A stretch of DNA of 9,300 nucleotides from an uncultured Rhodanobacter sp. GTDB taxonomy: Bacteria; Pseudomonadota; Gammaproteobacteria; Xanthomonadales; Rhodanobacteraceae. Shown one piece after another: positions 1-8,400 of this stretch. A program made the translations under genes and the position numbers. Below the pieces are notes generated by a model that saw only the letters and a program-made list of their open reading frames with translations, was not told the origin of the DNA and made no database searches. The DNA is taken from assembly GCA_937906285.1 (NCBI GenBank), contig CALCWL010000072.1:1-9300 (forward strand). Reading direction: 5' to 3'. Positions within the stretch are counted from its first letter, which is position 1, and every line of letters begins with the position of its first letter.

Positions 1-1176
1 TTGCCGTTGAACGCGGCGGTGTCCTATCTCACCGACGTGGACGTGCCCGGCCGCGACGCCGCCTGGCGCGTGCGCGTGGCGGCGCTGGCCAGCGATTTCG
101 CCGCCTACCGCTACACCGCCACCTTCAAGCCGCGCGACAAGCCCAAGCCGGCGGAACTGGCCACGCTCGCCTTCGCCGCGGGCGACGAGGCGCAGGTCGC
201 GCTGGAACAGGCTACCGCCATCGCCGAGGGCGTGCGCTTCGCGCGCGAGCTGGCCAACCTGCCGCCGAACATCTGCAACCCCGCCTATATCGCCGCCCAG
301 GCCCAGGCGTTTGCCGACCTGCACGACAAGGTCAGCTGCCAGGTACTGGACGAGACGCAGATGGCCGAGCTGGGCTTCGGCTCGCTGCTCGCGGTGGCGC
401 GCGGCTCGGCCAACAAGCCGCGGCTGATCGCGCTGGAATACAAGGGCGGCAACGAGGACGACAAGCCGTATGCCTTCGTCGGCAAGGGCGTCACCTTCGA
501 CTCCGGCGGCATCAGCCTCAAGCCCGGCCCCGGCATGGAGGACATGAAGTTCGACATGGGCGGCGCCGCCGGCGTGCTCGGTGCGTTCGTGGCCGCGGTG
601 AAGATGGGCTTGAAGCGCAACCTGGTCTGCGTGGTGCCCAGCGTGGAGAACATGCCCGGCGGCGACAGCTACCGCCCCAGCGACGTGCTCACCAGCCTCT
701 CCGGCCTCACCATCGAGGTGCTCAATACCGACGCCGAAGGCCGGCTGATCCTGTGCGACGCGCTGACCTGGACGGCCAGGACCTACCAGCCGCACACCAT
801 CGTCGACGCGGCCACCCTCACCGGCGCCTGCGTGGTGGCACTGGGCAAGCACGCCAGCGGCCTGATGAGCAAGCACGACGACCTCGCCGCCGAACTGCTC
901 GCCGCCGGCGAGGAAACCCTCGACCGCGCCTGGCGCCTGCCGCTGTGGGACGACTACCAGGTGCAGCTGGAATCGGGTTTCGCCGACGTCGCCAACATCG
1001 GCGGCAAGACTGCCGGCGCGATCACCGCCGGCTGCTTCCTGTCGCGCTTCACCGACGGTCAGCGCTGGGCTCACCTCGACATCGCCGGCACCGCGTGGGA
1101 AGACGGCCGCAAGGGCATGGCCACCGGCCGGCCGGTGACGCTGCTGGCGCAGTGGCTGTTGAGCCGGGATTCGTGA
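1..1176 (+). CDS. pepA: Leucyl aminopeptidase (cytosol aminopeptidase, M17), 5'-truncated by window edge
   Basis: This is a cytoplasmic dinuclear metal exopeptidase that removes N-terminal residues, preferably Leu, from peptides. In E. coli the protein also binds DNA in site-specific recombination and transcriptional control. The 391 visible residues contain the M17 signature NTDAEGRL (residues 242-249) and the metal/active-site block GKGVTFDSGGISLKP (161-175). The residues equivalent to E. coli K270, D275, K282, D293, D352, E354 and R356 are all present as K162, D167, K174, D185, D244, E246 and R248. The constant offset of 108 shows that about 108 N-terminal residues lie before position 1, so the TTG at position 1 is not the true start. 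The C-terminus is complete, and its TGA stop lies inside a short intergenic repeat. holC follows after 85 bp on the same strand, the common gammaproteobacterial order. Identification is secure from the motifs. Confidence 0.97.
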   Translation: MPLNAAVSYLTDVDVPGRDAAWRVRVAALASDFAAYRYTATFKPRDKPKPAELATLAFAAGDEAQVALEQATAIAEGVRFARELANLPPNICNPAYIAAQAQAFADLHDKVSCQVLDETQMAELGFGSLLAVARGSANKPRLIALEYKGGNEDDKPYAFVGKGVTFDSGGISLKPGPGMEDMKFDMGGAAGVLGAFVAAVKMGLKRNLVCVVPSVENMPGGDSYRPSDVLTSLSGLTIEVLNTDAEGRLILCDALTWTARTYQPHTIVDAATLTGACVVALGKHASGLMSKHDDLAAELLAAGEETLDRAWRLPLWDDYQVQLESGFADVANIGGKTAGAITAGCFLSRFTDGQRWAHLDIAGTAWEDGRKGMATGRPVTLLAQWLLSRDS

Positions 1177-1255
1177 TTCGGGATTCGGGATTCGGAAGAG
1201 CGCGGCACGGCGGCTTGTTGCCTTTACTATTCCCTATTCCCTATTCCCGATTCCC
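1166..1255. repeat. Xanthomonadales-type ATTC repeat pair between pepA and holC
   Basis: The left arm (1166-1195) is four imperfect units of GGGATTCG. The right arm (1229-1255) is four units of ATTCCC separated by TA, TA and CG. The right arm is an approximate reverse complement of the left, so the transcript could form an imperfect stem with mismatches around a loop of about 33 nt. Repeats of this composition are common between genes in Xanthomonas/Rhodanobacter relatives; their role is not settled, and an mRNA-stabilising or attenuating stem is possible. The pepA stop codon (1174-1176) lies inside the left arm, so the last pepA codons are repeat-derived. There is no T-tract after the stem, so a classical intrinsic terminator is not supported. 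Confidence 0.7.
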
Positions 1256-1261
1256 AGCCCC

Positions 1262-1684
1262 ATGCGCGCCGACTTCTACCTGATCGCCAACAAGCCGCGC
1301 TTCATCGAGCAGCCGCTGCTGCTCGTCTGCGAGTTGGCGAAGCGCGCGTATGCGGCGCAGCAGCCGACGCTGATCCTGGCGCGCGACCACGAACAGGCGC
1401 ACGACATCGACGAACTGCTGTGGGCGTTCGACGACGACGCGATGATCCCGCACCAGTTGGCCGGCGACGACGACGACGAATACACCGCCGTGCTGATCGT
1501 GCCGCCCGGCGTCGACACCCCCGACCGTCCGTTGCTGATCAATCTGCGCGAGCGCTGCCCCGACCAGCCCTGCGAGCGCGTGCTCGAAGTGGTACCCGCC
1601 GACCCCGACGCCCGCGACGGCTCGCGCGAACGCTGGCGCGAGTATCAGCGACGCGGTTTCGAAGTGAACAAGTTCGACATGTAA
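1262..1684 (+). CDS. holC: DNA polymerase III subunit chi
   Basis: The chi subunit belongs to the clamp-loader assembly of the replicative polymerase. It pairs with psi (HolD) and contacts single-stranded DNA-binding protein, helping the holoenzyme through primer hand-off. The 140-residue product has the usual length and family features: an N-terminal ADFYLI strand (3-8), a CELAKRAY helix (23-30), DELLW (50-54), IPHQLAG (62-68; E. coli has VPHNLAG), a central LLINLRE segment (91-97), and a C-terminal RERWREYQRRGFEV helix/strand (122-135). The ATG at 1262 gives a family-like N-terminus, although I see no clear Shine-Dalgarno sequence before it; the preceding bases are the C-rich end of the intergenic repeat. 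The acidic run at 69-73 (DDDDE) is a local oddity. It follows pepA on the same strand. In E. coli valS comes next, but here convergent kinase genes follow. Confidence 0.95.
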   Translation: MRADFYLIANKPRFIEQPLLLVCELAKRAYAAQQPTLILARDHEQAHDIDELLWAFDDDAMIPHQLAGDDDDEYTAVLIVPPGVDTPDRPLLINLRERCPDQPCERVLEVVPADPDARDGSRERWREYQRRGFEVNKFDM

Positions 1685-1699
1685 CCGCGGCTCGCGGTT
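1683..1699. terminator. Small hairpin between convergent holC and kinase copy 1
   Basis: AACCGCG (1683-1689) and CGCGGTT (1693-1699) are perfect reverse complements around a 3-nt loop. The 7-bp stem overlaps the holC TAA stop. It lies in the 57-bp gap between two genes that converge, where a bidirectional stop would be expected. There is no T-tract on either side, so intrinsic termination is only a possibility. The rest of the gap (1700-1741) shows nothing recognisable. Confidence 0.35.
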
Positions 1700-1741
1700 G
1701 CCCGAGATCCCGGCTGCAACGGCATCCCGATGCGCGCCATG

Positions 1742-4700
1742 TCATTCCGGCAGCACCGCCTCCGGCGTCGCCAGGACGCGCGCCAGGGCCGTCACCAATT
1801 GCTCGCCGCTGACCGGCTTGCGCAGGAAGCCATCCATGCCGGCTTCGCGGGCGAGCGCCTCGTCGCGACCGCCGGAACGCGCAGTGACCGCGATGATCGG
1901 CAGGTGGCGGGCGTCGGGTTCGCGCTGGCGGATCAGCCGCGCGATCTGGAAGCCGTCGACGCCGGGCAGGTCCAGGTCCAGCAATACCGCATCGAAGCTG
2001 GCGTGGGCCAGCTCGGCCAGGGCGGCCAACCCGTTGACCACGTGCACCACCGCATGGCCTTCGCGCTCGAGCAGGCCGCGGATGACCACCGCCACGATGG
2101 TGTCATCCTCCACCAGCAGCAAGCGGTAGCGGCGGTCGGCGCCGGTCGGCGTCGGCGCTTCGTCCGCCGGCTCGGCCAGCGGCAGGCGCACACGGAAGGT
2201 GCTGCCGCGGCCCACGCGCGACTCCAGCTCGATGCTGCCGCCCATCATGTCCACCAGCTCGCGGCAGATCGCCAGACCGAGGCCGCTGCCGGCCGCGCGC
2301 TGCGGGCCGTCGGCCTGCTCGAAGCGGTGGAACAAGCGCGCCTGGCTGGCCTCGGGAATGCCCGGCCCGGTGTCGCTGATGCCGAACTGCAAACCGTCGG
2401 CGGTGCGCTGTGCGCTCAGCACGACGCTGCCGTGCTCGGTGAACTTCAAGGCGTTGTTGGCCAGGTTCAGCAGGATCTGCTTGATCCGCACCGCGTCGCC
2501 AAGCAGCTGTGTCGGCAGGTCGTCGCCCAGCGCCAGCTCGAAACGGATGCCCTTGGCGTGGGCCAGCCCCTGCTCCAGCTGCGCCACATCCTGCAACAAC
2601 TGGTGCGGACTGAACGGCGCCGGCTCCAGCTCCAGCCGACCGGCCTCGATGCGGGCCAGGTCGAGCGCGTCGTTGAGCAGCTTCAGCAGCATGCCGCCGG
2701 AGCGTTGCATCGCCTGCGTGTAGTCGTGCTGCTGCCGGTTCAGCGGCGTGCTCAACAGCAGCTCGGCCATGCCCATCACGCCGGTCATCGGCGTGCGGAT
2801 CTCGTGGCTCAAGGTGGCCAGAAACTGTGTCTTGGCCGCGCTGGCGGACTCGGCCATCTGCCGCTGCTGCTCGGCCAGCTGGATCTGATGGCGTTGCGCC
2901 AGGCGTCGGCGCCAGGCATGCAGGATCAGCGCCGCCAGCGCCGCACCCAGCAACACGTAGATGGCCCATGCCCACCAGCGCCGCCACGGCGGCGCCTCGA
3001 CGTGGATGCGCAGCGGCGTGGCCAGGCGCACCCACAGGCCGTCGGCGCCGGCGGCCTTCACGTCGAGCGTGTAGTCGCCGGCACCCAGCCCGCTGAAATC
3101 GCGCTCGCCGCGGTTGCCGGTGTCCACCCAGTCGCTGTCGAAGCCGTGCAGCCGGAAGCGGTAGCGGTTGGCGGACGGCGCAATGTAGGAAAACACCCGC
3201 GCCTCGATCGCGAGCTGGCTGTCGTGCCAGTCCATGTGCAGGGGCGGCGTGCCGATCGGCAGTACCTGGGTGGCGCCGCGATGACGCACCCGGGCCTGGG
3301 TGAGCGCCATCTGCGGCACGCTGGTCTGCCGGTTGCTGCGGTCGGGGTTGAACGCCACCACGCCGCCCAGGGTGGCGGCGTAGATGTAGCCGCTGGGCAT
3401 CCGCGCGTAGCCGCGGAAGAACTCGCCGTTGGTCAGGCCGTCCTGCAGGCCGAACGAACGGAATGCGCCGGTGTCCGGTTCGAACCGCCACAGGCCGTCG
3501 TGGCCGAACACCCAGACCCGGCCGGCGGCATCGACCCGCAGGTCGGTGACGCTGACCGACGGCCAGCCATGCGCCGCATCGACCCGGCGATCGGCCACGA
3601 TGCCGCCTTCGCGCCGGCGGTAGTGGACCAGCCCGTCGGCATTGGCCATCCACAGTCCGTCGGCGGTGAAGTCGAAGGCGTCGACGGATTGCCCGGCCGG
3701 TCCACCCGGCACCATCACGAAACGATCCCGCGCCGCGTCCAGCCACATCATGCCGCCGTCGCTGGCGTACCAGAACACGCCATCGCGCAGGGTCATCTGG
3801 CTACCCCAGCGCACCTTGTCGCTGGAGCCGTCCATCGGCACCGGCTGGATCGCCAGCGTCTCCGGGTCGATGCGGAACAGGCCCTGGCCGAAGGTGCGCG
3901 CATACATCTGGCCGTCCGGCCCGGACTCGACCTCCAGCGGCCGCTGCAGCAGCGCGCCCGCCGGGTCGACCCGGTCGAGCCGCCCGTCGGTATCGCGGTA
4001 CAGCGCGCCCTGCACCACCACCCACAAGCGCTGCTTCGCGTCCTCGGTCAGGCCGACCACGTCGCCGCGCAGGCCCGACAACACGTGCTCGACCGCGCCG
4101 GTCACGGGATCGAGCCGGTCGACCCGGCCGCCGCGCTGGCCCACCCAGACGTGGCGACCGTCCTTGCCGCGCGCCATCGTGGTGGCGATCGCGTCGCGCA
4201 AGCTGGCGGGGTCGTCCGGCACATGAGTGAAGCGGCTGAAGTGGTTCCATCCCGGCGCAAGGTAGGCCACGCCGCCATCGAACAGCGCGGCCCACAGGCC
4301 GCCTTCGCGATCCACCATCAGCTGCCACACCCACGCGCCCGGCAGATTGCCGTAGAGCACCGGCTGGTTGGTCACCGCCGTCACCGGCCCATCGGCGCGC
4401 GCCTGCAGGAACAGCCCCTTTTGCGTGCCGACCCACAAGCGCCCGGCGCTGTCGCGCACGCTGCTCATCACATTGGTGTCGGGAATCACGCCGACGCCGA
4501 AGCGACGCGCGATGCCGTCCGCGCCGACGATCCACAGGCCGTCGGTGGCGGCGATGCGCACCTCGTCGCCGCTGCCATCGATGCGCCACGCGTCGATGCT
4601 CTGCTGCGGCTCGGTCGACGGCACGCGGCGGATCGTGCCGTCCGCCTTGCGCACGAACACACCGTGGCTGCTGCCGATCCACAATCGGCCGCGCCCGTCC

Positions 4701-5290
4701 ACATACAGCGCGGCGACGGTGCCGACCGCCGCTGGCGTGGCCCCGAGCTGCGGGTCGACCACGTGCTCGAAGCCGCGCTCGTCCGGGTGCATGCGGTCAA
4801 GGCCGCCGGCGCTGCCTATCCACAAGCTGCCGTCCGCGGTTTGCGCGATGGCCCAGACCCGGTCGCTGGACAGGCTGTCGGGGTCGGCGCGATCGTGCCC
4901 CCAGTGCCGGAAGCTGTCGCCGGCTTCCTCGTAGCGGTTCAGGCCCGCGTTCAGGCCGGCGGCCCACAGGCGCCCGCGGCGATCGACCATCAGCGTGGCG
5001 ATGCCGTTGGCGTACAGCGAGCCCGGATCGTTCTCGGCGTGCCGGAACACCGTGAAACCGACGCCGTCGAAACGCGCCAGGCCGCCTTTGGTACCGAACC
5101 AGATCGCGCCTTTGCGATCCTGCGCCACGGCGTAGACATTGGTGCTGGGCAAGCCGTCCGAGGTGTCGTAGCGGCGAAACTGCGGCGTCGGCAACGGATC
5201 GGCCCGACTCGCGGCAGTCGGGATGGCCGGCCCACCCGCGACGGGTGCGGCCAGCCCGAGGGCCAGGGTCAGCAAGGCTGCCGAAAACAT
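1742..5290 (-). CDS. Propeller/Y_Y_Y hybrid sensor histidine kinase with C-terminal receiver, copy 1
   Basis: This 1182-aa membrane sensor kinase has a periplasmic ligand-sensing half and a cytoplasmic phosphorelay half. Residues 2-18 are hydrophobic, with possible cleavage after PVA18. Residues 40-650 hold about 14 propeller repeats of the D..G.LW.GT type (for example 57-67, 149-160, 278-289, 584-596), enough for two seven-bladed propellers. A Y_Y_Y domain spans about 702-765 and one membrane helix 772-793. HisKA has H829 in SHEIRTP. HATPase_c has the N box (N946), DTGPG (973-977) and GSGLG (1001-1005). The receiver has the acidic pair after LLV, phospho-acceptor D1105, T1136 and K1158. No output or HPt domain is present. 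The start is fixed by an in-frame TGA directly before the ATG and by AAGGGG 8 nt upstream. Codons 1-848 look identical to copy 2; the rest is diverged. Related proteins often sense nutrients such as sugars; the ligand here is unknown. Confidence 0.93.
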   Translation of the reverse strand: MFSAALLTLALGLAAPVAGGPAIPTAASRADPLPTPQFRRYDTSDGLPSTNVYAVAQDRKGAIWFGTKGGLARFDGVGFTVFRHAENDPGSLYANGIATLMVDRRGRLWAAGLNAGLNRYEEAGDSFRHWGHDRADPDSLSSDRVWAIAQTADGSLWIGSAGGLDRMHPDERGFEHVVDPQLGATPAAVGTVAALYVDGRGRLWIGSSHGVFVRKADGTIRRVPSTEPQQSIDAWRIDGSGDEVRIAATDGLWIVGADGIARRFGVGVIPDTNVMSSVRDSAGRLWVGTQKGLFLQARADGPVTAVTNQPVLYGNLPGAWVWQLMVDREGGLWAALFDGGVAYLAPGWNHFSRFTHVPDDPASLRDAIATTMARGKDGRHVWVGQRGGRVDRLDPVTGAVEHVLSGLRGDVVGLTEDAKQRLWVVVQGALYRDTDGRLDRVDPAGALLQRPLEVESGPDGQMYARTFGQGLFRIDPETLAIQPVPMDGSSDKVRWGSQMTLRDGVFWYASDGGMMWLDAARDRFVMVPGGPAGQSVDAFDFTADGLWMANADGLVHYRRREGGIVADRRVDAAHGWPSVSVTDLRVDAAGRVWVFGHDGLWRFEPDTGAFRSFGLQDGLTNGEFFRGYARMPSGYIYAATLGGVVAFNPDRSNRQTSVPQMALTQARVRHRGATQVLPIGTPPLHMDWHDSQLAIEARVFSYIAPSANRYRFRLHGFDSDWVDTGNRGERDFSGLGAGDYTLDVKAAGADGLWVRLATPLRIHVEAPPWRRWWAWAIYVLLGAALAALILHAWRRRLAQRHQIQLAEQQRQMAESASAAKTQFLATLSHEIRTPMTGVMGMAELLLSTPLNRQQHDYTQAMQRSGGMLLKLLNDALDLARIEAGRLELEPAPFSPHQLLQDVAQLEQGLAHAKGIRFELALGDDLPTQLLGDAVRIKQILLNLANNALKFTEHGSVVLSAQRTADGLQFGISDTGPGIPEASQARLFHRFEQADGPQRAAGSGLGLAICRELVDMMGGSIELESRVGRGSTFRVRLPLAEPADEAPTPTGADRRYRLLLVEDDTIVAVVIRGLLEREGHAVVHVVNGLAALAELAHASFDAVLLDLDLPGVDGFQIARLIRQREPDARHLPIIAVTARSGGRDEALAREAGMDGFLRKPVSGEQLVTALARVLATPEAVLPE

Positions 5291-5422
5291 TCAGATGTCC
5301 CCTTCGGGTTTCCTCGCCGGCCTGTACCGCGCTGCATGCGAGCGATGCGCCATGGTGGCCTGCCCCGTCCCGGCCAATGATGCCAAAGCCCCACAGCCAG
5401 CGCGAGCATCGCCTCCCGCGGT
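5291..5422 (-). promoter_or_regulatory. 132-bp spacer and 5' leader of kinase copy 1, with in-frame upstream ORF
   Basis: This stretch lies between the stop of copy 2 and the start of copy 1 and is repeated identically at 8975-9106. Read on the - strand it stays open in the frame of both kinases for 43 codons and ends in TGA immediately before the copy 1 ATG (TGAATG). Inside it, an ATG at 5353-5351 begins a 20-codon ORF ending at that TGA; the peptide is rich in Arg and His. I see no convincing sigma-70 or sigma-54 promoter and no terminator with a T-tract, so co-transcription with copy 2 is possible. GCGAGCGATGC (5338-5348) and GCATCGCTCGC (5433-5443, inside the copy 2 end) form an 11-bp inverted repeat that may be chance. 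Confidence 0.45.
5299..5304 (-). promoter_or_regulatory. Ribosome binding site of kinase copy 1
   Basis: On the - strand AAGGGG lies 8 nt before the ATG at 5290. With the in-frame TGA at 5291-5293 it decides the start codon, since no in-frame start further upstream can reach the coding region. Confidence 0.6.
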
Positions 5423-8400
5423 TCAGGCCGTGGCATCGCTCGCCGAGGTGAGGATCCGGGCCAGCGCACCGGCCAGTTGTTCGCCGCTGACCGGCTTGCG
5501 CAGGAAGCCATCCATGCCGGCCTCGCGGGCGCGAGCCTCGTCGCGGCCGCCGGAGCGCGCGGTGACCGCGATGATCGGCAGGTGGCGGGCGTCGGGTTCG
5601 CGCTGGCGGATCAGCCGCGCGACTTGGAAGCCGTCGACGCCGGGCAGGTCCAGGTCCAGCAGCACCGCCTCGAAGCTGGCGTGGGCCAGCTCGGCCAGCG
5701 CGGCCAGCCCGTTGATCACGTGCACCACGTGGTGGCCTTCGCGCTCCAGCAGGCCGCGGATGACCGCCGCCACGATGGTGTCGTCTTCCACCAGCAGCAG
5801 GCGATGGCTGCCGCCGCCGGCGAGCGGCGCCGGCATCGGCGCCGGCTCGGCGGGTTCGGCCAGCGGCAGGCGCACGCGGAAGGTGCTGCCATGGCCCACG
5901 CGCGATTCCAGCTCGATGCTGCCGCCCATCATGTCCACCAGCTCGCGGCAGATCGCCAGGCCCAGGCCGCTGCCGGCTGCACGCTGCGGGCCATCGGCCT
6001 GCTCGAAGCGCTGGAACAATCGCGCCTGGCTGGCCTCGGGAATGCCCGGCCCGGTGTCGCTGATGCCGAACTGCAAACCGTCGGCGATGCGTTCGCCGCG
6101 CAAGGTCACGTGGCCGCGCTCGGTGAACTTGAGCGCGTTGTTGGCCAGGTTCAGCAGCACCTGCTTGATGCGCACCGCGTCGCCGACGACCTGCACGGGG
6201 AGGTCGTCGGCCACTTCCAGCACGAAGCGGATGCCACGCGCGTGCGCCAGGCCCTGTTCCAGCTGCGCCACGTCCTCCAGCAACTGACGCGGGCTGAACG
6301 GCGCCGGCTCCAGCTCCAGCCGACCGGCCTCGATCCGGGCCAGGTCGAGCGCATCGTTGAGCAGTTTCAGCAGCATGCCGCCGGAGCGCTGCATCGCGCG
6401 GGTGTAGTCGTGCTGCAGCGGGTCCAGCCGCGTGCTCAGCAACAATTCGGCCATGCCCATCACGCCGGTCATCGGCGTGCGGATCTCGTGGCTCAAGGTG
6501 GCCAGAAACTGTGTCTTGGCCGCGCTGGCGGACTCGGCCATCTGCCGCTGCTGCTCGGCCAGCTGGATCTGATGGCGTTGCGCCAGGCGTCGGCGCCAGG
6601 CATGCAGGATCAGCGCCGCCAGCGCCGCACCCAGCAACACGTAGATGGCCCATGCCCACCAGCGCCGCCACGGCGGCGCCTCGACGTGGATGCGCAGCGG
6701 CGTGGCCAGGCGCACCCACAGGCCGTCGGCGCCGGCGGCCTTCACGTCGAGCGTGTAGTCGCCGGCACCCAGCCCGCTGAAATCGCGCTCGCCGCGGTTG
6801 CCGGTGTCCACCCAGTCGCTGTCGAAGCCGTGCAGCCGGAAGCGGTAGCGGTTGGCGGACGGCGCAATGTAGGAAAACACCCGCGCCTCGATCGCGAGCT
6901 GGCTGTCGTGCCAGTCCATGTGCAGGGGCGGCGTGCCGATCGGCAGTACCTGGGTGGCGCCGCGATGACGCACCCGGGCCTGGGTGAGCGCCATCTGCGG
7001 CACGCTGGTCTGCCGGTTGCTGCGGTCGGGGTTGAACGCCACCACGCCGCCCAGGGTGGCGGCGTAGATGTAGCCGCTGGGCATCCGCGCGTAGCCGCGG
7101 AAGAACTCGCCGTTGGTCAGGCCGTCCTGCAGGCCGAACGAACGGAATGCGCCGGTGTCCGGTTCGAACCGCCACAGGCCGTCGTGGCCGAACACCCAGA
7201 CCCGGCCGGCGGCATCGACCCGCAGGTCGGTGACGCTGACCGACGGCCAGCCATGCGCCGCATCGACCCGGCGATCGGCCACGATGCCGCCTTCGCGCCG
7301 GCGGTAGTGGACCAGCCCGTCGGCATTGGCCATCCACAGTCCGTCGGCGGTGAAGTCGAAGGCGTCGACGGATTGCCCGGCCGGTCCACCCGGCACCATC
7401 ACGAAACGATCCCGCGCCGCGTCCAGCCACATCATGCCGCCGTCGCTGGCGTACCAGAACACGCCATCGCGCAGGGTCATCTGGCTACCCCAGCGCACCT
7501 TGTCGCTGGAGCCGTCCATCGGCACCGGCTGGATCGCCAGCGTCTCCGGGTCGATGCGGAACAGGCCCTGGCCGAAGGTGCGCGCATACATCTGGCCGTC
7601 CGGCCCGGACTCGACCTCCAGCGGCCGCTGCAGCAGCGCGCCCGCCGGGTCGACCCGGTCGAGCCGCCCGTCGGTATCGCGGTACAGCGCGCCCTGCACC
7701 ACCACCCACAAGCGCTGCTTCGCGTCCTCGGTCAGGCCGACCACGTCGCCGCGCAGGCCCGACAACACGTGCTCGACCGCGCCGGTCACGGGATCGAGCC
7801 GGTCGACCCGGCCGCCGCGCTGGCCCACCCAGACGTGGCGACCGTCCTTGCCGCGCGCCATCGTGGTGGCGATCGCGTCGCGCAAGCTGGCGGGGTCGTC
7901 CGGCACATGAGTGAAGCGGCTGAAGTGGTTCCATCCCGGCGCAAGGTAGGCCACGCCGCCATCGAACAGCGCGGCCCACAGGCCGCCTTCGCGATCCACC
8001 ATCAGCTGCCACACCCACGCGCCCGGCAGATTGCCGTAGAGCACCGGCTGGTTGGTCACCGCCGTCACCGGCCCATCGGCGCGCGCCTGCAGGAACAGCC
8101 CCTTTTGCGTGCCGACCCACAAGCGCCCGGCGCTGTCGCGCACGCTGCTCATCACATTGGTGTCGGGAATCACGCCGACGCCGAAGCGACGCGCGATGCC
8201 GTCCGCGCCGACGATCCACAGGCCGTCGGTGGCGGCGATGCGCACCTCGTCGCCGCTGCCATCGATGCGCCACGCGTCGATGCTCTGCTGCGGCTCGGTC
8301 GACGGCACGCGGCGGATCGTGCCGTCCGCCTTGCGCACGAACACACCGTGGCTGCTGCCGATCCACAATCGGCCGCGCCCGTCCACATACAGCGCGGCGA

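Larger units (their letters stand above)
2763..5616. repeat. Tandem direct repeat, first unit (offset 3684 bp)
   Basis: This 2854-bp stretch recurs at 6447-9300 with no difference that I could find by eye. It contains codons 1-848 of kinase copy 1, the 132-bp spacer, and the last 64 or so codons of copy 2. The left edge is sharp: positions 2755, 2758, 2761 and 2762 already differ from 6439, 6442, 6445 and 6446. The right edge is not defined, because the second unit is cut by the window end. Confidence 0.95.

Noticed and set aside
1..3. TTG at position 1 as the start of pepA
   Set aside because: Alignment of active-site residues to E. coli PepA gives a constant offset of 108 residues, so the true start is upstream of the window.
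1730..5380. Very long + strand open frame (1216 codons) antisense to kinase copy 1
   Set aside because: Its codons are exact reverse complements of the kinase codons, so it stays open because TTA, CTA and TCA are rare in GC-rich genes. The translation has no recognisable domain, whereas the - strand frame has full kinase motifs.
5291..5422. Sigma-70 or sigma-54 promoter in the spacer
   Set aside because: The TTGGCA-like hexamer in the spacer lacks a plausible -10 at proper spacing, and there is no TGGCAC-N5-TTGC pattern.
4797..7430. An 877-codon - strand frame bridging the start of copy 1 and the middle of copy 2
   Set aside because: It is an alternate frame of both kinases with Arg/Ala/Gly-rich translation and no motifs. 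It crosses the real stop, spacer and start, which are supported by domains and a ribosome binding site.
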